DNA from: an uncultured Lachnospiraceae bacterium
Lineage (GTDB): Bacteria; Bacillota; Clostridia; Lachnospirales; Lachnospiraceae
Assembly: GCA_946620235.1 (NCBI GenBank)
Contig: CAMONC010000005.1
Span: 1 to 50,827, forward strand
Reading direction: 5' to 3'
DNA length: 50,827 nt
The notes under the pieces are model-generated. The model saw nothing but the letters and a program-made list of their open reading frames with translations. It had not been told where the DNA came from and searched no databases. This document shows positions 25,256 through 33,652 of this stretch, piece by piece (the first letter of the stretch is position 1; each line of letters starts with the position of its first letter). Both the position numbers and the translations under genes were made by a program.

Positions 25256-25930
25256 CTATACCTCCTTATACCTGTCCAGCCTGATCCTCAGGATCCTGCT
25301 TTTGACGAAGTCACATATCCCGGTCATAACCCCTTTAGCCCGGGTATCCGATATCGGCATAGTGTCCGGCAAAGCCAGCCATATTCCGACATTTATCATA
25401 CTCGATGCTGTTCCCAGCCACTCTGCCAGATCATGATAGTCCGTATGGCTGATGATCATGGCGGGAGCGATTCTGTTGATGCTGTTGATCTCCTCCTCCG
25501 GGGCGGATCCGTCTCCGAAATGGATGATCTGCCGGTGAGCGATATCCAGATCCGGAGCCATATCCGACAACTGTGCCTCCAGTCTGTCTATGGCCTCATC
25601 ACTCTCTCCGGCCAACGCGATCGTCCTTTCGCCATCTCTCATGGTGTTCAGTACTTCACGCAAAAAAATACGCTCATCGATCTGAGCTGCCCTCTCCCGG
25701 TCACATGTGCCTACGATTTCCAGGAGATATGAATCCGACCACTCCGTAACCGCAGAGGATCTGAGCAGATCCCTGATGCCTGAATCCGTAACAGCACGCC
25801 TGATAACCTCATAATCTATATATGCGATCACATCCAGTGCACTGCTTCGCAGGAACCTCGACGTACAGCCGAGAGCCTCGTCAACACTGCGATCCTGAAG
25901 TTTGATCCCCAGCATTGTGACATTTTGCAT
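25256..25930 (-). CDS. Degenerate WecG/TagA/CpsF-like protein
   Basis: 224 residues. The start MLGIKLQDRSVDEAL is the usual opening strand and helix of WecG/TagA/CpsF glycosyltransferases. TIALAGESDEAIDRLEAQL corresponds to their second nucleotide-binding-like segment, and INVGIWLALPDTMPISD to the C-terminal region. The catalytic core motifs of active enzymes, an N-x-D-type motif after strand two and the G-x-P-x-Q-E motif, are not visible, so it may have lost transferase activity or be only distantly related. It is the first gene of the cdaR-ftsE-ftsX-M23-ctpA run, directly behind a strong promoter. Functional link to wall polymer or division is inferred. Confidence 0.6.
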   Translation of the reverse strand: MQNVTMLGIKLQDRSVDEALGCTSRFLRSSALDVIAYIDYEVIRRAVTDSGIRDLLRSSAVTEWSDSYLLEIVGTCDRERAAQIDERIFLREVLNTMRDGERTIALAGESDEAIDRLEAQLSDMAPDLDIAHRQIIHFGDGSAPEEEINSINRIAPAMIISHTDYHDLAEWLGTASSMINVGIWLALPDTMPISDTRAKGVMTGICDFVKSRILRIRLDRYKEV

Positions 25931-25956
25931 AATAAATATGCCCCCAATATGTTCAC

Positions 25957-25985
25957 ATTATAGCAAAATTGCAATGCACTTTCAA
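25957..25985 (-). promoter_or_regulatory. Strong promoter of the cdaR-ftsEX operon
   Basis: On the minus strand TTGAAA (25985-25980), 17-base spacer and TATAAT (25962-25957) with a TG one base upstream of the -10 (extended -10). This is the best housekeeping promoter in the window. It lies 27 bases from the first gene. The rest of this 111-base gap, 25986-26041, holds no convincing terminator for the CvfB-like gene. Confidence 0.85.
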
Positions 25986-26041
25986 CAAAAAGGGGGCAGA
26001 CAAATATATAGGTTTTACTAATTATTCCATTATGTGTCGGA

Positions 26042-26893
26042 TCATCCGCTGATCCTGATGGCAGTATCGGTTTTAATGACCTTTCCTTCCTTCATCAGTC
26101 GTCCGATCGCACGCTTAAACTCATTTTTACTCATGCCGGTATGAAGCTTGATGACCTCGGGTGTGGCTTTGTCAGTAAAAGGAAGAACCCCGTCATATGA
26201 CTCTATGAGCTTGTAGATCGCATCCGCGTCATCATCCATCTGTTCATAGGCTTTGCGTCGTACGCTCAGATCCAGCTTGCCGTCCTCCCTGACCTGTATG
26301 ATCCTGGCGGTCAGATCGGCACCGAGCTCAATGTTTCCATAGCACTCCCTGCGGGGGATCAGTCCCTGATACTTATCATCAACCGCCACGAAGATACCGA
26401 AACGCTCACTGTCCTGATACGCTATGCCATGAACCGTATCACCCACGATGTAAGGACTGCCGGTCTTCAGGTACTTATACACATTCATCGTGGCACAGAG
26501 TCTCTCACTCTTATCCAGATACAGTGCTACCAGAACCGAATCGCCGGCGTGCAGCGTATAAGTCTGCTCGGCATAGGGCAGAAGCAGATCCTTCTCAAGG
26601 CCCCATGACAGAAAAGCACCTATCCTGCTGACCTCAGCTACCTCAAGTCTGGCAGTTTCTCCGAGTTGAAGAAGCGGGGTGCGCGTGGTGGCTATGAGTC
26701 TGTCCTGCGAATCCTTATACAGAAAGACCTTTATATCACTTCCGACCGAGGCTCCCTCCGGAATCTGTGCCGCAGGTAAAAGAACCCGCTCCGATGCGGC
26801 GGCACCCATCTCATATGCAAGATAGGCACCGTGCTCGAGTGTCTTGACTATCTTTAGTGTATGTGAAGTTCCCGGAGTCAGCTTTCTGCTCAT
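26042..26893 (-). CDS. CvfB-like S1 RNA-binding protein
   Basis: About 283 residues. It has successive S1-like beta barrels: LKIVKTLEHGAYL near 14, ARLEVAEVSRIGAFLSWG near 80, and GDTVHGIAYQDSERFGIFVAVDDKYQGLIPRRE near 150. The winged-helix C-terminus (about 215-283) has PFTDKATPEVIKLHTGMSKNEFKRAIGRLMKEGKV. This is the domain order of CvfB/YitL, RNA-binding proteins linked to virulence-gene expression in staphylococci. I take ATG 26893, eight bases after the thioesterase stop codon; a TTG at 26908 would overlap that gene and both starts have imperfect binding sites. Confidence 0.85.
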   Translation of the reverse strand: MSRKLTPGTSHTLKIVKTLEHGAYLAYEMGAAASERVLLPAAQIPEGASVGSDIKVFLYKDSQDRLIATTRTPLLQLGETARLEVAEVSRIGAFLSWGLEKDLLLPYAEQTYTLHAGDSVLVALYLDKSERLCATMNVYKYLKTGSPYIVGDTVHGIAYQDSERFGIFVAVDDKYQGLIPRRECYGNIELGADLTARIIQVREDGKLDLSVRRKAYEQMDDDADAIYKLIESYDGVLPFTDKATPEVIKLHTGMSKNEFKRAIGRLMKEGKVIKTDTAIRISG

Positions 26894-26898
26894 ATCCT

Positions 26899-27621
26899 TT
26901 ACCCGCAAATATTCCCGCTAAACTCTGTGATCACATAGGGATTCATATCCGCGTCTGCCAGAACCACGGTATGCTTTCCTTCCATGGGATCCGCACTGAC
27001 ATAAGGCATGATGATATCTCCAAGATGTGCACTGGCCCTGTACTCTACACGTATCTGTGCGGCCCGGCGACCCTCAGGGAGCAGATCCTCAGTCATTGAT
27101 ACATACTGTCCGTTGTTTACATGACCGTTGGAATCCAGATGGTGATACTTCACTTCTATAGGTTCACTAACAGCCAGGGATTCCGGTATGTGTATCTTAC
27201 GAGGGGCATAATCCATATCCATCCGCTCATCGAGCTCATATGCATTCACCACCTCGGGAACGATCCTGGCCAGGGTCATCTTCTCTATATCTATAAAAGA
27301 CCACGTAGAGTTTGCATAAGCCAGCAATTCTCCGGCAGGAGTCTCCATACGGAAGTTACGAAGTCCCATAACACCTTTGAACTGATACGGCGCCGTACCT
27401 ACCCGGACTTTCTCGTCCAGCAGCGGATAACGGTTGACCACTATCTGCCACGATGAGACCACCCAACCGTATCCGAGCCTGCGAAGTGCCATCAGACCCA
27501 CTCCGGCTTCCTCGGACTGCCTCGTGCATACATCCTGAAAGTAATCTATCACCTCGGTGATCCTGATCATGCGATCAGGCGCAGTCTCACTGAACGATAC
27601 CGTCTTATCAAGGTAGAACAT
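26899..27621 (-). CDS. Acyl-ACP thioesterase (FatA/FatB family)
   Basis: About 240 residues built as two hotdog domains. The second carries DSNGHVNNGQYV, the catalytic Asn-His-type loop of acyl-ACP thioesterases. The N-terminal half has the conserved RMIRITEVIDYFQDVCTRQSEE and YGWVVSSWQI. It releases fatty acids from acyl carrier protein in the cytosol, setting chain length or freeing short- to medium-chain acids. ATG 27621 forms a TGATG overlap with the antiporter stop codon; an open frame further upstream is a shadow of the antiporter gene. Confidence 0.9.
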   Translation of the reverse strand: MFYLDKTVSFSETAPDRMIRITEVIDYFQDVCTRQSEEAGVGLMALRRLGYGWVVSSWQIVVNRYPLLDEKVRVGTAPYQFKGVMGLRNFRMETPAGELLAYANSTWSFIDIEKMTLARIVPEVVNAYELDERMDMDYAPRKIHIPESLAVSEPIEVKYHHLDSNGHVNNGQYVSMTEDLLPEGRRAAQIRVEYRASAHLGDIIMPYVSADPMEGKHTVVLADADMNPYVITEFSGNICG

Positions 27622-29144
27622 CACGCCTTCACCGTCACCTTCCTGACAACCAGAAGAGACGCAACCATCAGGATGATGCCTAACGGCAGGCATATCAGCC
27701 AGTTACGAATGAATCCGGAGAAAATGTATGCTACAAACGATACGCCCGCTGCCGTAAGTGCATAAGGCAGCTGCGTCGATACGTGGCGAATGTGATTACA
27801 CTGTGCTCCCGCACTGGCCATGATGGTCGTATCGGATATGGGTGAGCAGTGATCACCGCAGACAGCTCCAGCCATACATGCGGATATGGCTATGATCATC
27901 AGCTCATTGCTTAAGTCCGCGCCGAATACATTGACCACGATGGGGATCAGGATGCCGAAGGTTCCCCACGAAGTACCGGTAGCAAAAGCGAGGAACGCAC
28001 CAACAAGGAATACAAATGCCGGCAGGAAACTCATGATCGCCCTGTTATCTGCGATGTTTTCAACCAGACCCGCAACATATTCCGCCGCTCCGAGCGAATC
28101 CGTCATAGCCTTCAGTGTCCATGCGAAGGTCAGGATCAGGATAGCCGGAACCATGCTCTTGAATCCCTCGGGAACAGCATTCATACATTCGCCGAAACTT
28201 AAGACCTTCGTAGCCAGGAAGAAAATGATCGTAATAACAAGTGCGACTACAGAGCCATATACCAGACCCACCGAAGCATCCGAATTGGAGAAGGCATCAA
28301 TGAAGCTCTCACCTTCAAAGAAACCGCCGGTATAGATCATACCTATGACACAGCACACGATGAGTGTCACTATAGGCAGTACCAGGTGGATGACCCTGCC
28401 CTTTGAAGATACGGGCGGATTGGGCTGATCTTCAGCGCCGGTCATACCGGCAGCGACCTTCCTGTCCTCACCGTTGCTCTTGTAATCGTTCAGCTCGGCA
28501 TGTCTCATGGGACCGAAATCAAAATTGCCGTACGTCAGTGTCAGCATCATGGCTATAGTCAGAAAAGCGTAGAAATTGTAAGGTATAGCCCTGACAAAAA
28601 GTGTCAGCCCGTTTGCACCGTCCACGAAACCGGTAACAGCCGCCGCCCATGAGGATATCGGAGCTATGATACATACGGGAGCCGCAGTGGCATCTATCAG
28701 ATATGCCAGTTTCTCACGCGATATCTTATGTTTGTCCGTCAACGGCATCATAACCGATCCTACTGTCAGGCAGTTGAAGTAGTCATCGATGAAGATCATA
28801 ACACCCAGAAGTATAGTGGCCACCTGAGCACCGATCTTGGTCTTCACATGCTCTACGGCCCAGCGGCCGAAAGCAGCCGATCCGCCGGCGCGGTTCATAA
28901 GCATGACCATACTGCCGAGGACTACCAGGAAGATCAGGATACCCACGTTCCATCCGTCGGACAGCTGGCCGATCATTCCATCCACAAATACATGCTCCAT
29001 GGTACCCGTGAAGCTGAATCCGGAATACAGCAGGCCTCCGCAGATGATACCGATGAAGAGTGACGAGTACACTTCCTTGGTGATGAGGGCCAATGCTATC
29101 GCAATGATAGCCGGAAGCAATGACCAAAATGACTCTGTAAACAT
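27621..29144 (-). CDS. Na+/H+ antiporter, NhaC family
   Basis: 507 residues with about 11-12 transmembrane helices. Features of the NhaC family include FIDDYFNCLTVGSVMMPLTDKHKISREKLAYLID near 120-150 and the C-terminal half CGDHCSPISDTTIMASAGAQCNHIRHV near 435-460, with conserved acidic and histidine residues. It exchanges sodium for protons (some relatives exchange organic ions such as malate/lactate). The start is well defined: AGGAGG six bases before ATG 29144. It lies in the run from the chemoreceptor to the CvfB-like gene. Confidence 0.92.
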   Translation of the reverse strand: MFTESFWSLLPAIIAIALALITKEVYSSLFIGIICGGLLYSGFSFTGTMEHVFVDGMIGQLSDGWNVGILIFLVVLGSMVMLMNRAGGSAAFGRWAVEHVKTKIGAQVATILLGVMIFIDDYFNCLTVGSVMMPLTDKHKISREKLAYLIDATAAPVCIIAPISSWAAAVTGFVDGANGLTLFVRAIPYNFYAFLTIAMMLTLTYGNFDFGPMRHAELNDYKSNGEDRKVAAGMTGAEDQPNPPVSSKGRVIHLVLPIVTLIVCCVIGMIYTGGFFEGESFIDAFSNSDASVGLVYGSVVALVITIIFFLATKVLSFGECMNAVPEGFKSMVPAILILTFAWTLKAMTDSLGAAEYVAGLVENIADNRAIMSFLPAFVFLVGAFLAFATGTSWGTFGILIPIVVNVFGADLSNELMIIAISACMAGAVCGDHCSPISDTTIMASAGAQCNHIRHVSTQLPYALTAAGVSFVAYIFSGFIRNWLICLPLGIILMVASLLVVRKVTVKA

Positions 29145-29172
29145 ATGAAACCTCCTAAATTAAAATGATGCG

Positions 29173-31158
29173 TTATCCAGCATTCATTCTCTGTTCAAAT
29201 TCATTGCCGGGCATGGGTTTCGCATAGTAGTAACCCTGGATCATATCACAGCCCTGCTGTGCCAGGAAATCAACCTGCTCCCTGACCTCCACTCCCTCGG
29301 CGACCGTACGCATATGAAGTGCCTGCGCCAGACGTATCGTCTCGGATATGACTATCTCACTGCGTTTTTCATCGGAATCGCCGCGGAAGAAATCGGCATC
29401 CAGCTTAAGCACATCCAACGGCAGATCCTTGAGCGAATTAAGTGAAGAATAGCCTGATCCGAAGTCATCCATGGATACAGCGAAACCATAGGACTTGAGC
29501 TTGTTGATGGTGGATACGAGGGCCTTCTTGTCGTCAAAGAATGCGCTCTCGGTCAGTTCCAGCTCGATCAGTTCATGTGGTGCGCCTTCGGAATCTACTA
29601 TATCACGGATCTGTTCAGCCAGGTCATCCTCAACAAAATGTGCTCTGGATACATTTACCGATACGGGAACGCACTTGTATCCGGCATCATACCATCTCTT
29701 CTGATCCCTGGCCACATGACGGATCATATAGTGGTCTATCTCCGTGATGAATCCGTTTTTCTCAAAAATGGGAATGATACGTCCCGGAGGAACGAAGCCG
29801 AACTCCGGAGACTGCCATCTGATCAGAGCTTCCGCACCGGTAAGCTTATCATCGACAGGGTTATACTTGGGCTGATAGTAAACTACGAATTCTTCATTGA
29901 GAAGGGCAGTCATCTGTCTTTCTCTTACCCTGTCCTCCCATATCTGCTCCTCTACCATCTCATCAGTGAAATATGCGATGCCAGATCCATCCGTCTCATC
30001 AAGAGTAGCACGTGCAGCGCAGGCGTTGTTATAATCGCGCTCAAGGTCGATGGGACAATCGTGAGATGAATTATTATGATGCTCAGAGCATGCGTCCAGA
30101 TACGCTACGCCTATATGAAAACTGATATTGTGTGCCGGATCTATGCAACTAAGCTGACCCAGCAGATCATTTAATCTGTTCTGCAATTTCTCATTGCTGT
30201 CGGCTTTTACAAGCGCAACGAAATTCGCCGAAGCATAATGGGCGCTTAATTCACCGCGTCCCAGCCACATCTCAATGACCTGGCGGACGGTGGCCAGCTG
30301 CTTCTCGCCCTCGGCCACTGAATGGCATACGCAATAATTCCTGTACTTGAAAAAGACAATGTCAAGTACGGCATAGTGATTTCGCGCATTGCTTCTCCTG
30401 CGCAGTATCTGCTCGCCCTTCATCCGGAAGTATATCCAGTTATTGCCGCCCGTGGCCTCATCTCCAAAGACGAGCTTCGTCAGTCTCCTGCGGTTCCGGA
30501 TACCGAAGATCAGCCTGATGAACATGAATATGAATACCAGCAAAAACACACCGGCCAGTACTCCGGCTACGACACCGAGAAACATCAGATCATTCTTATC
30601 GATATCCAAAGTGGATCGGCCGGCAAAAATACTGCCGTCCACGGTTTTCACACCTATCCAGAGAGGAAACTTGAACGTATCGGGAGCATTGATCCCGATG
30701 ACCATATCCGGGTTTAAGATATTCGGCATAAACGAGCCCATATCCAGGGTAAGGGTATCCTCATCTATGCTGAACAGCTGAGACTCCGTATCGGGATATA
30801 CCACAATATCCAGAAAACCTTCGTCACTGATGACCTTGATCGGCTGTCCGATCCCGGAGCAGGTATTCTTTCCGTATGCATATACCATCCGGTCATCATC
30901 GATCACCACGTAAGCGCGGTCCTCTCTGTCCAGCCTTTTGAGCTCTTCGGTCATGCCGCTATCATACATATGAGCCATATAAGATATACGGTCATACTCG
31001 GCTGATATCCACGATTCCAGAACGTATTGAAGCGCGGCACTGGTCAGGATCGCCAGTGTCACGACCATCACGATCGACAGGAACAGAGTGACCAGCATCC
31101 CGGACCATGCATAGCTTTTCTTGAGTTTCTTGAGAGCCTTCACATTCTTACCGGTCAT
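29173..31158 (-). CDS. Membrane EAL-domain c-di-GMP phosphodiesterase with degenerate GGDEF
   Basis: 661 residues. Two membrane helices (about 18-45 and 191-217) flank an extracytoplasmic sensory domain. A GGDEF-like domain (about 225-400) has lost the active-site loop: where GGDEF should be it reads HYASANFVAL (307-316). The C-terminal EAL domain (about 412-655) is intact: EAL at 443, NVSR at 502-505, ELTES with Glu534, DDFGSGYSSL with Asp564-565, LKLD with Lys585, EGVE with Glu621. It should hydrolyse c-di-GMP, controlled by an external signal and maybe GTP binding to the dead domain. GAGG precedes ATG 31158, nine bases after the YdcF gene. Confidence 0.93.
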   Translation of the reverse strand: MTGKNVKALKKLKKSYAWSGMLVTLFLSIVMVVTLAILTSAALQYVLESWISAEYDRISYMAHMYDSGMTEELKRLDREDRAYVVIDDDRMVYAYGKNTCSGIGQPIKVISDEGFLDIVVYPDTESQLFSIDEDTLTLDMGSFMPNILNPDMVIGINAPDTFKFPLWIGVKTVDGSIFAGRSTLDIDKNDLMFLGVVAGVLAGVFLLVFIFMFIRLIFGIRNRRRLTKLVFGDEATGGNNWIYFRMKGEQILRRRSNARNHYAVLDIVFFKYRNYCVCHSVAEGEKQLATVRQVIEMWLGRGELSAHYASANFVALVKADSNEKLQNRLNDLLGQLSCIDPAHNISFHIGVAYLDACSEHHNNSSHDCPIDLERDYNNACAARATLDETDGSGIAYFTDEMVEEQIWEDRVRERQMTALLNEEFVVYYQPKYNPVDDKLTGAEALIRWQSPEFGFVPPGRIIPIFEKNGFITEIDHYMIRHVARDQKRWYDAGYKCVPVSVNVSRAHFVEDDLAEQIRDIVDSEGAPHELIELELTESAFFDDKKALVSTINKLKSYGFAVSMDDFGSGYSSLNSLKDLPLDVLKLDADFFRGDSDEKRSEIVISETIRLAQALHMRTVAEGVEVREQVDFLAQQGCDMIQGYYYAKPMPGNEFEQRMNAG

Positions 31159-31167
31159 TTCACTACC

Positions 31168-32112
31168 TCACACAGAAAAAGCAACCATAGCAAGCAACGC
31201 GCACACAGTAAGTGCCGCGATCTGCGCCTTTTTATACAATACCACAATCGCGATGATCTCGCGAACAAACCCGTTCGGCCAGAAGTACCACTTCGCACGG
31301 CTTGCGAGTCCCTCCGCATTCAGCCCGGCCTTGCGGGCCAGCATGCCACTCCTCAAGACATGGAAATTCGTCGTGATAAAAGTGACCGCAGCTCCCGGGG
31401 CCTGTTTATCTATGATCTCCTTGGAGTAAACGAAATTCTCATAAGTATTTCGAGATTTCCCTTCGGATAATACCTCATAATCCTCGGCACTGTGCGAGAT
31501 CAGGTACATGGTCATGGCCGACCCCTCACTCATGATCTCGTCCTCACCCTGTCCGCCGCTGGGAATGAACCGTACCGGTTTGCCCGTAGCTATCTCCTGC
31601 TCCCATGCGAACCTGATCGCCCGGTTAACCCTGTCTCTGAGTAGGGGGAGCAGGTGTCCGTCCTTACCGATAGCACATCCGAGAATGATGACAAACTCAT
31701 TATCCAGTCCGGGCTTATGTCTGGCGGCAACAGAGCACATAACCGATATGGCAAAAATCGTGCACTCCGCATAACAGGCGAGCAGCGAAGTAAAAAGAGT
31801 CGCTCTGCACAGTATATTCATCAAAATGCAGGTGATCCCGAATGCCGCGCCCAGAAATCTTTTCAGCCGGAAACCCTCATGTATGACCAGTGACAGATCC
31901 GTGATCACCAGCGATACGGTCTGCAGTATAACCAGTGGAAGTGTCCAATACAGAAACATGCCGGGATAGTCAAGGATAACCCTGAGGGTATCCCCGCGTC
32001 CCGACATGATACATACGATCAGATAAGGGATCATAGGTAAAATCCAAAAAGCCAGACTGACTGCGATGATGCTGCCGTATGAGCAAATCAGATCCCATTT
32101 CCTGTTCCGCAT
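31168..32112 (-). CDS. YdcF/SanA-family (DUF218) membrane protein
   Basis: 314 residues. Four hydrophobic helices (about 10-135) precede a cytoplasmic or periplasmic DUF218 domain. That domain has IILGCAIGKDGHLLPLLRDRVNRAI, PSGGQGEDEIMSEGSAM, EGKSRNTYENFVYSKEII and FITTNFHVLRS, the full set of family motifs. A last helix closes the protein. Family members (YdcF, SanA, ElyC) affect envelope integrity and bind S-adenosylmethionine or lipid carriers in some reports; the precise activity is not settled. It follows the BI-1 gene by nine bases with a weak ribosome binding site. Confidence 0.85.
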   Translation of the reverse strand: MRNRKWDLICSYGSIIAVSLAFWILPMIPYLIVCIMSGRGDTLRVILDYPGMFLYWTLPLVILQTVSLVITDLSLVIHEGFRLKRFLGAAFGITCILMNILCRATLFTSLLACYAECTIFAISVMCSVAARHKPGLDNEFVIILGCAIGKDGHLLPLLRDRVNRAIRFAWEQEIATGKPVRFIPSGGQGEDEIMSEGSAMTMYLISHSAEDYEVLSEGKSRNTYENFVYSKEIIDKQAPGAAVTFITTNFHVLRSGMLARKAGLNAEGLASRAKWYFWPNGFVREIIAIVVLYKKAQIAALTVCALLAMVAFSV

Positions 32113-32121
32113 ACGACAGTC

Positions 32122-32865
32122 TTATCTGCGCTTGCCGAAAATGCGGAGCAGTCTGAGGAATATATTGATGAAGTCCAGATACAGACCAAACGCCCCGGAC
32201 AAAGCCAGAACACTTACGTTTTCATCGTTTGCGTAATATACTCTCTGCTTGATCTTCTGAACATCATAAGCCGTCAGGCCCACAAAGATGGCAACACCCA
32301 CAAGTGATATCACGAGATCAAACACGGTGCTGTGAAGCAATAATACATTGACCAGTGATGCGATGATGATGCCGATTATGGCCATCATGCAGATGCTTCC
32401 GATCGAGGACAGATCCTTCTTCGTGACCAGACCGTATACCGCCATGACTCCGAACATTCCGGCGGTCATCAGGAATACGGCCCCCACGCTGGTCAGGTCA
32501 TACTCCCAGAAGATGATACCGAGTGTTGCGCCTGTCAGATACGAATACAGTGTAAAAAGAATCGCGCTGAGAGCAACATTGTTCCTGCTCATAGCAGCAT
32601 TCGAAGCTATCACTATGGCAAGCTCCGCTCCAAACAGGACCAGGATGTTAAATCTGCCTCTGGCAAGCCAGCCCGCCATCAGATCGGGAGCGGTAAAAGC
32701 AGCTATCGCGGTGACCGCAAGTGCGGCTACCATATACAGGAATGATTTCGCGATCACTTCCTGCTGAAGGAGCTCGCCTACCTGACCAAACCGGCCGTAA
32801 GGCTGCTCATAGTCTGTATTATTCTGTACATATTGATCGTTATAGTTGTATTGATTTGGTTCCAT
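32122..32865 (-). CDS. Bax inhibitor-1/YccA family membrane protein
   Basis: About 247 residues. A Gln/Asn/Tyr-rich N-terminal tail (PNQYNYNDQY) precedes seven transmembrane helices from residue 45 to 240. The end GLTAYDVQKIKQRV and LYLDFINIFLRLLRIFG is the conserved C-terminal signature with the di-aspartyl region of bacterial BI-1 calcium-leak proteins. It may act as a pH-sensitive cation channel or modulate membrane protease FtsH as YccA does. I chose ATG 32865 because GGGAGGA lies seven bases upstream; the frame continues to 32910 without such a site. Confidence 0.9.
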   Translation of the reverse strand: MEPNQYNYNDQYVQNNTDYEQPYGRFGQVGELLQQEVIAKSFLYMVAALAVTAIAAFTAPDLMAGWLARGRFNILVLFGAELAIVIASNAAMSRNNVALSAILFTLYSYLTGATLGIIFWEYDLTSVGAVFLMTAGMFGVMAVYGLVTKKDLSSIGSICMMAIIGIIIASLVNVLLLHSTVFDLVISLVGVAIFVGLTAYDVQKIKQRVYYANDENVSVLALSGAFGLYLDFINIFLRLLRIFGKRR

Positions 32866-32890
32866 GAAAAAATCCTCCCCGGAACACAGT

Positions 32891-33646
32891 CTATTGAATG
32901 ATGTTGCCATACCGGTCCCGAATCATAACACCGTCAGTAAGCAGATACATATCACTGCCGAGTACCAGAGAAATATAATCCTGCGGATTCATAAGCGGAT
33001 GGTCTGAAAGCACGCCTCCGCCAAAGATGACCGTGCTGTGTACATCGGATCCGGCTGTGATGGGCTTGTTGTTTGAATGTGCCAGTTCTATCGCCTGAGG
33101 ATCCCACACATCACTCCGGTGTGCCTTACTCAAGGGATTGGTATGTGTGGCATTTACACCCTCAAGCCCGTCGGCATATTGAGGGAAAAGCCGAACCTCT
33201 TTGATATAGAACTCTTCCCGGTAAGGATGCGCCTGTATAACCATCCCGCCGCCCGAATGTATGATATCCAGCTGCTCGGGAATGGTAGCATCATGAAGCT
33301 CCGGATGATCGATCATCCACTGAGGAGTGATACCGTATATCAGAAACTCCGTAGCATCGAATCCGGCTTCATATCCGAACCATACCTTGAGCCCGTTCTT
33401 ATCGCCCCAGGCTTTTGCGTGCTCGTAGCCCTGCGCAAACCGGGTTACCCACTCACTCCAGGGAAGTGACCTGTCTATGGCAGTGTTTCCGCCCCAGGCA
33501 TGATCCGTGACAAATATCCCGTCATATCCCGCTTCCTTACAGGCTTTCGCCATCTCTTCGCCGGGACAGCGCCCGCAGGCACTTGCCTCTGAAGTATGAA
33601 GATGAGTTTCGTATTTGTACTTATAATCCGAGATGCTGTCAGACAC
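32891..33646 (-). CDS. PHP-domain phosphoesterase
   Basis: 251 residues. The metal-binding histidines of the PHP fold are present: ETHLHTS near 14, FVTDHAWGG near 46, VIQAHPYR near 140 and AGSDVHS near 198. PHP enzymes hydrolyse phosphate monoesters or diesters, for instance histidinol phosphate or small nucleotides. Residues ACGRCPGEEM near the N-terminus appear in a subgroup of uncharacterised Clostridia proteins. The start is GTG 33646, six bases after the chemoreceptor stop codon, with only a weak ribosome binding site, so translation is probably coupled. Confidence 0.85.
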   Translation of the reverse strand: MSDSISDYKYKYETHLHTSEASACGRCPGEEMAKACKEAGYDGIFVTDHAWGGNTAIDRSLPWSEWVTRFAQGYEHAKAWGDKNGLKVWFGYEAGFDATEFLIYGITPQWMIDHPELHDATIPEQLDIIHSGGGMVIQAHPYREEFYIKEVRLFPQYADGLEGVNATHTNPLSKAHRSDVWDPQAIELAHSNNKPITAGSDVHSTVIFGGGVLSDHPLMNPQDYISLVLGSDMYLLTDGVMIRDRYGNIIQ

Positions 33647-33652
33647 TTCGCT

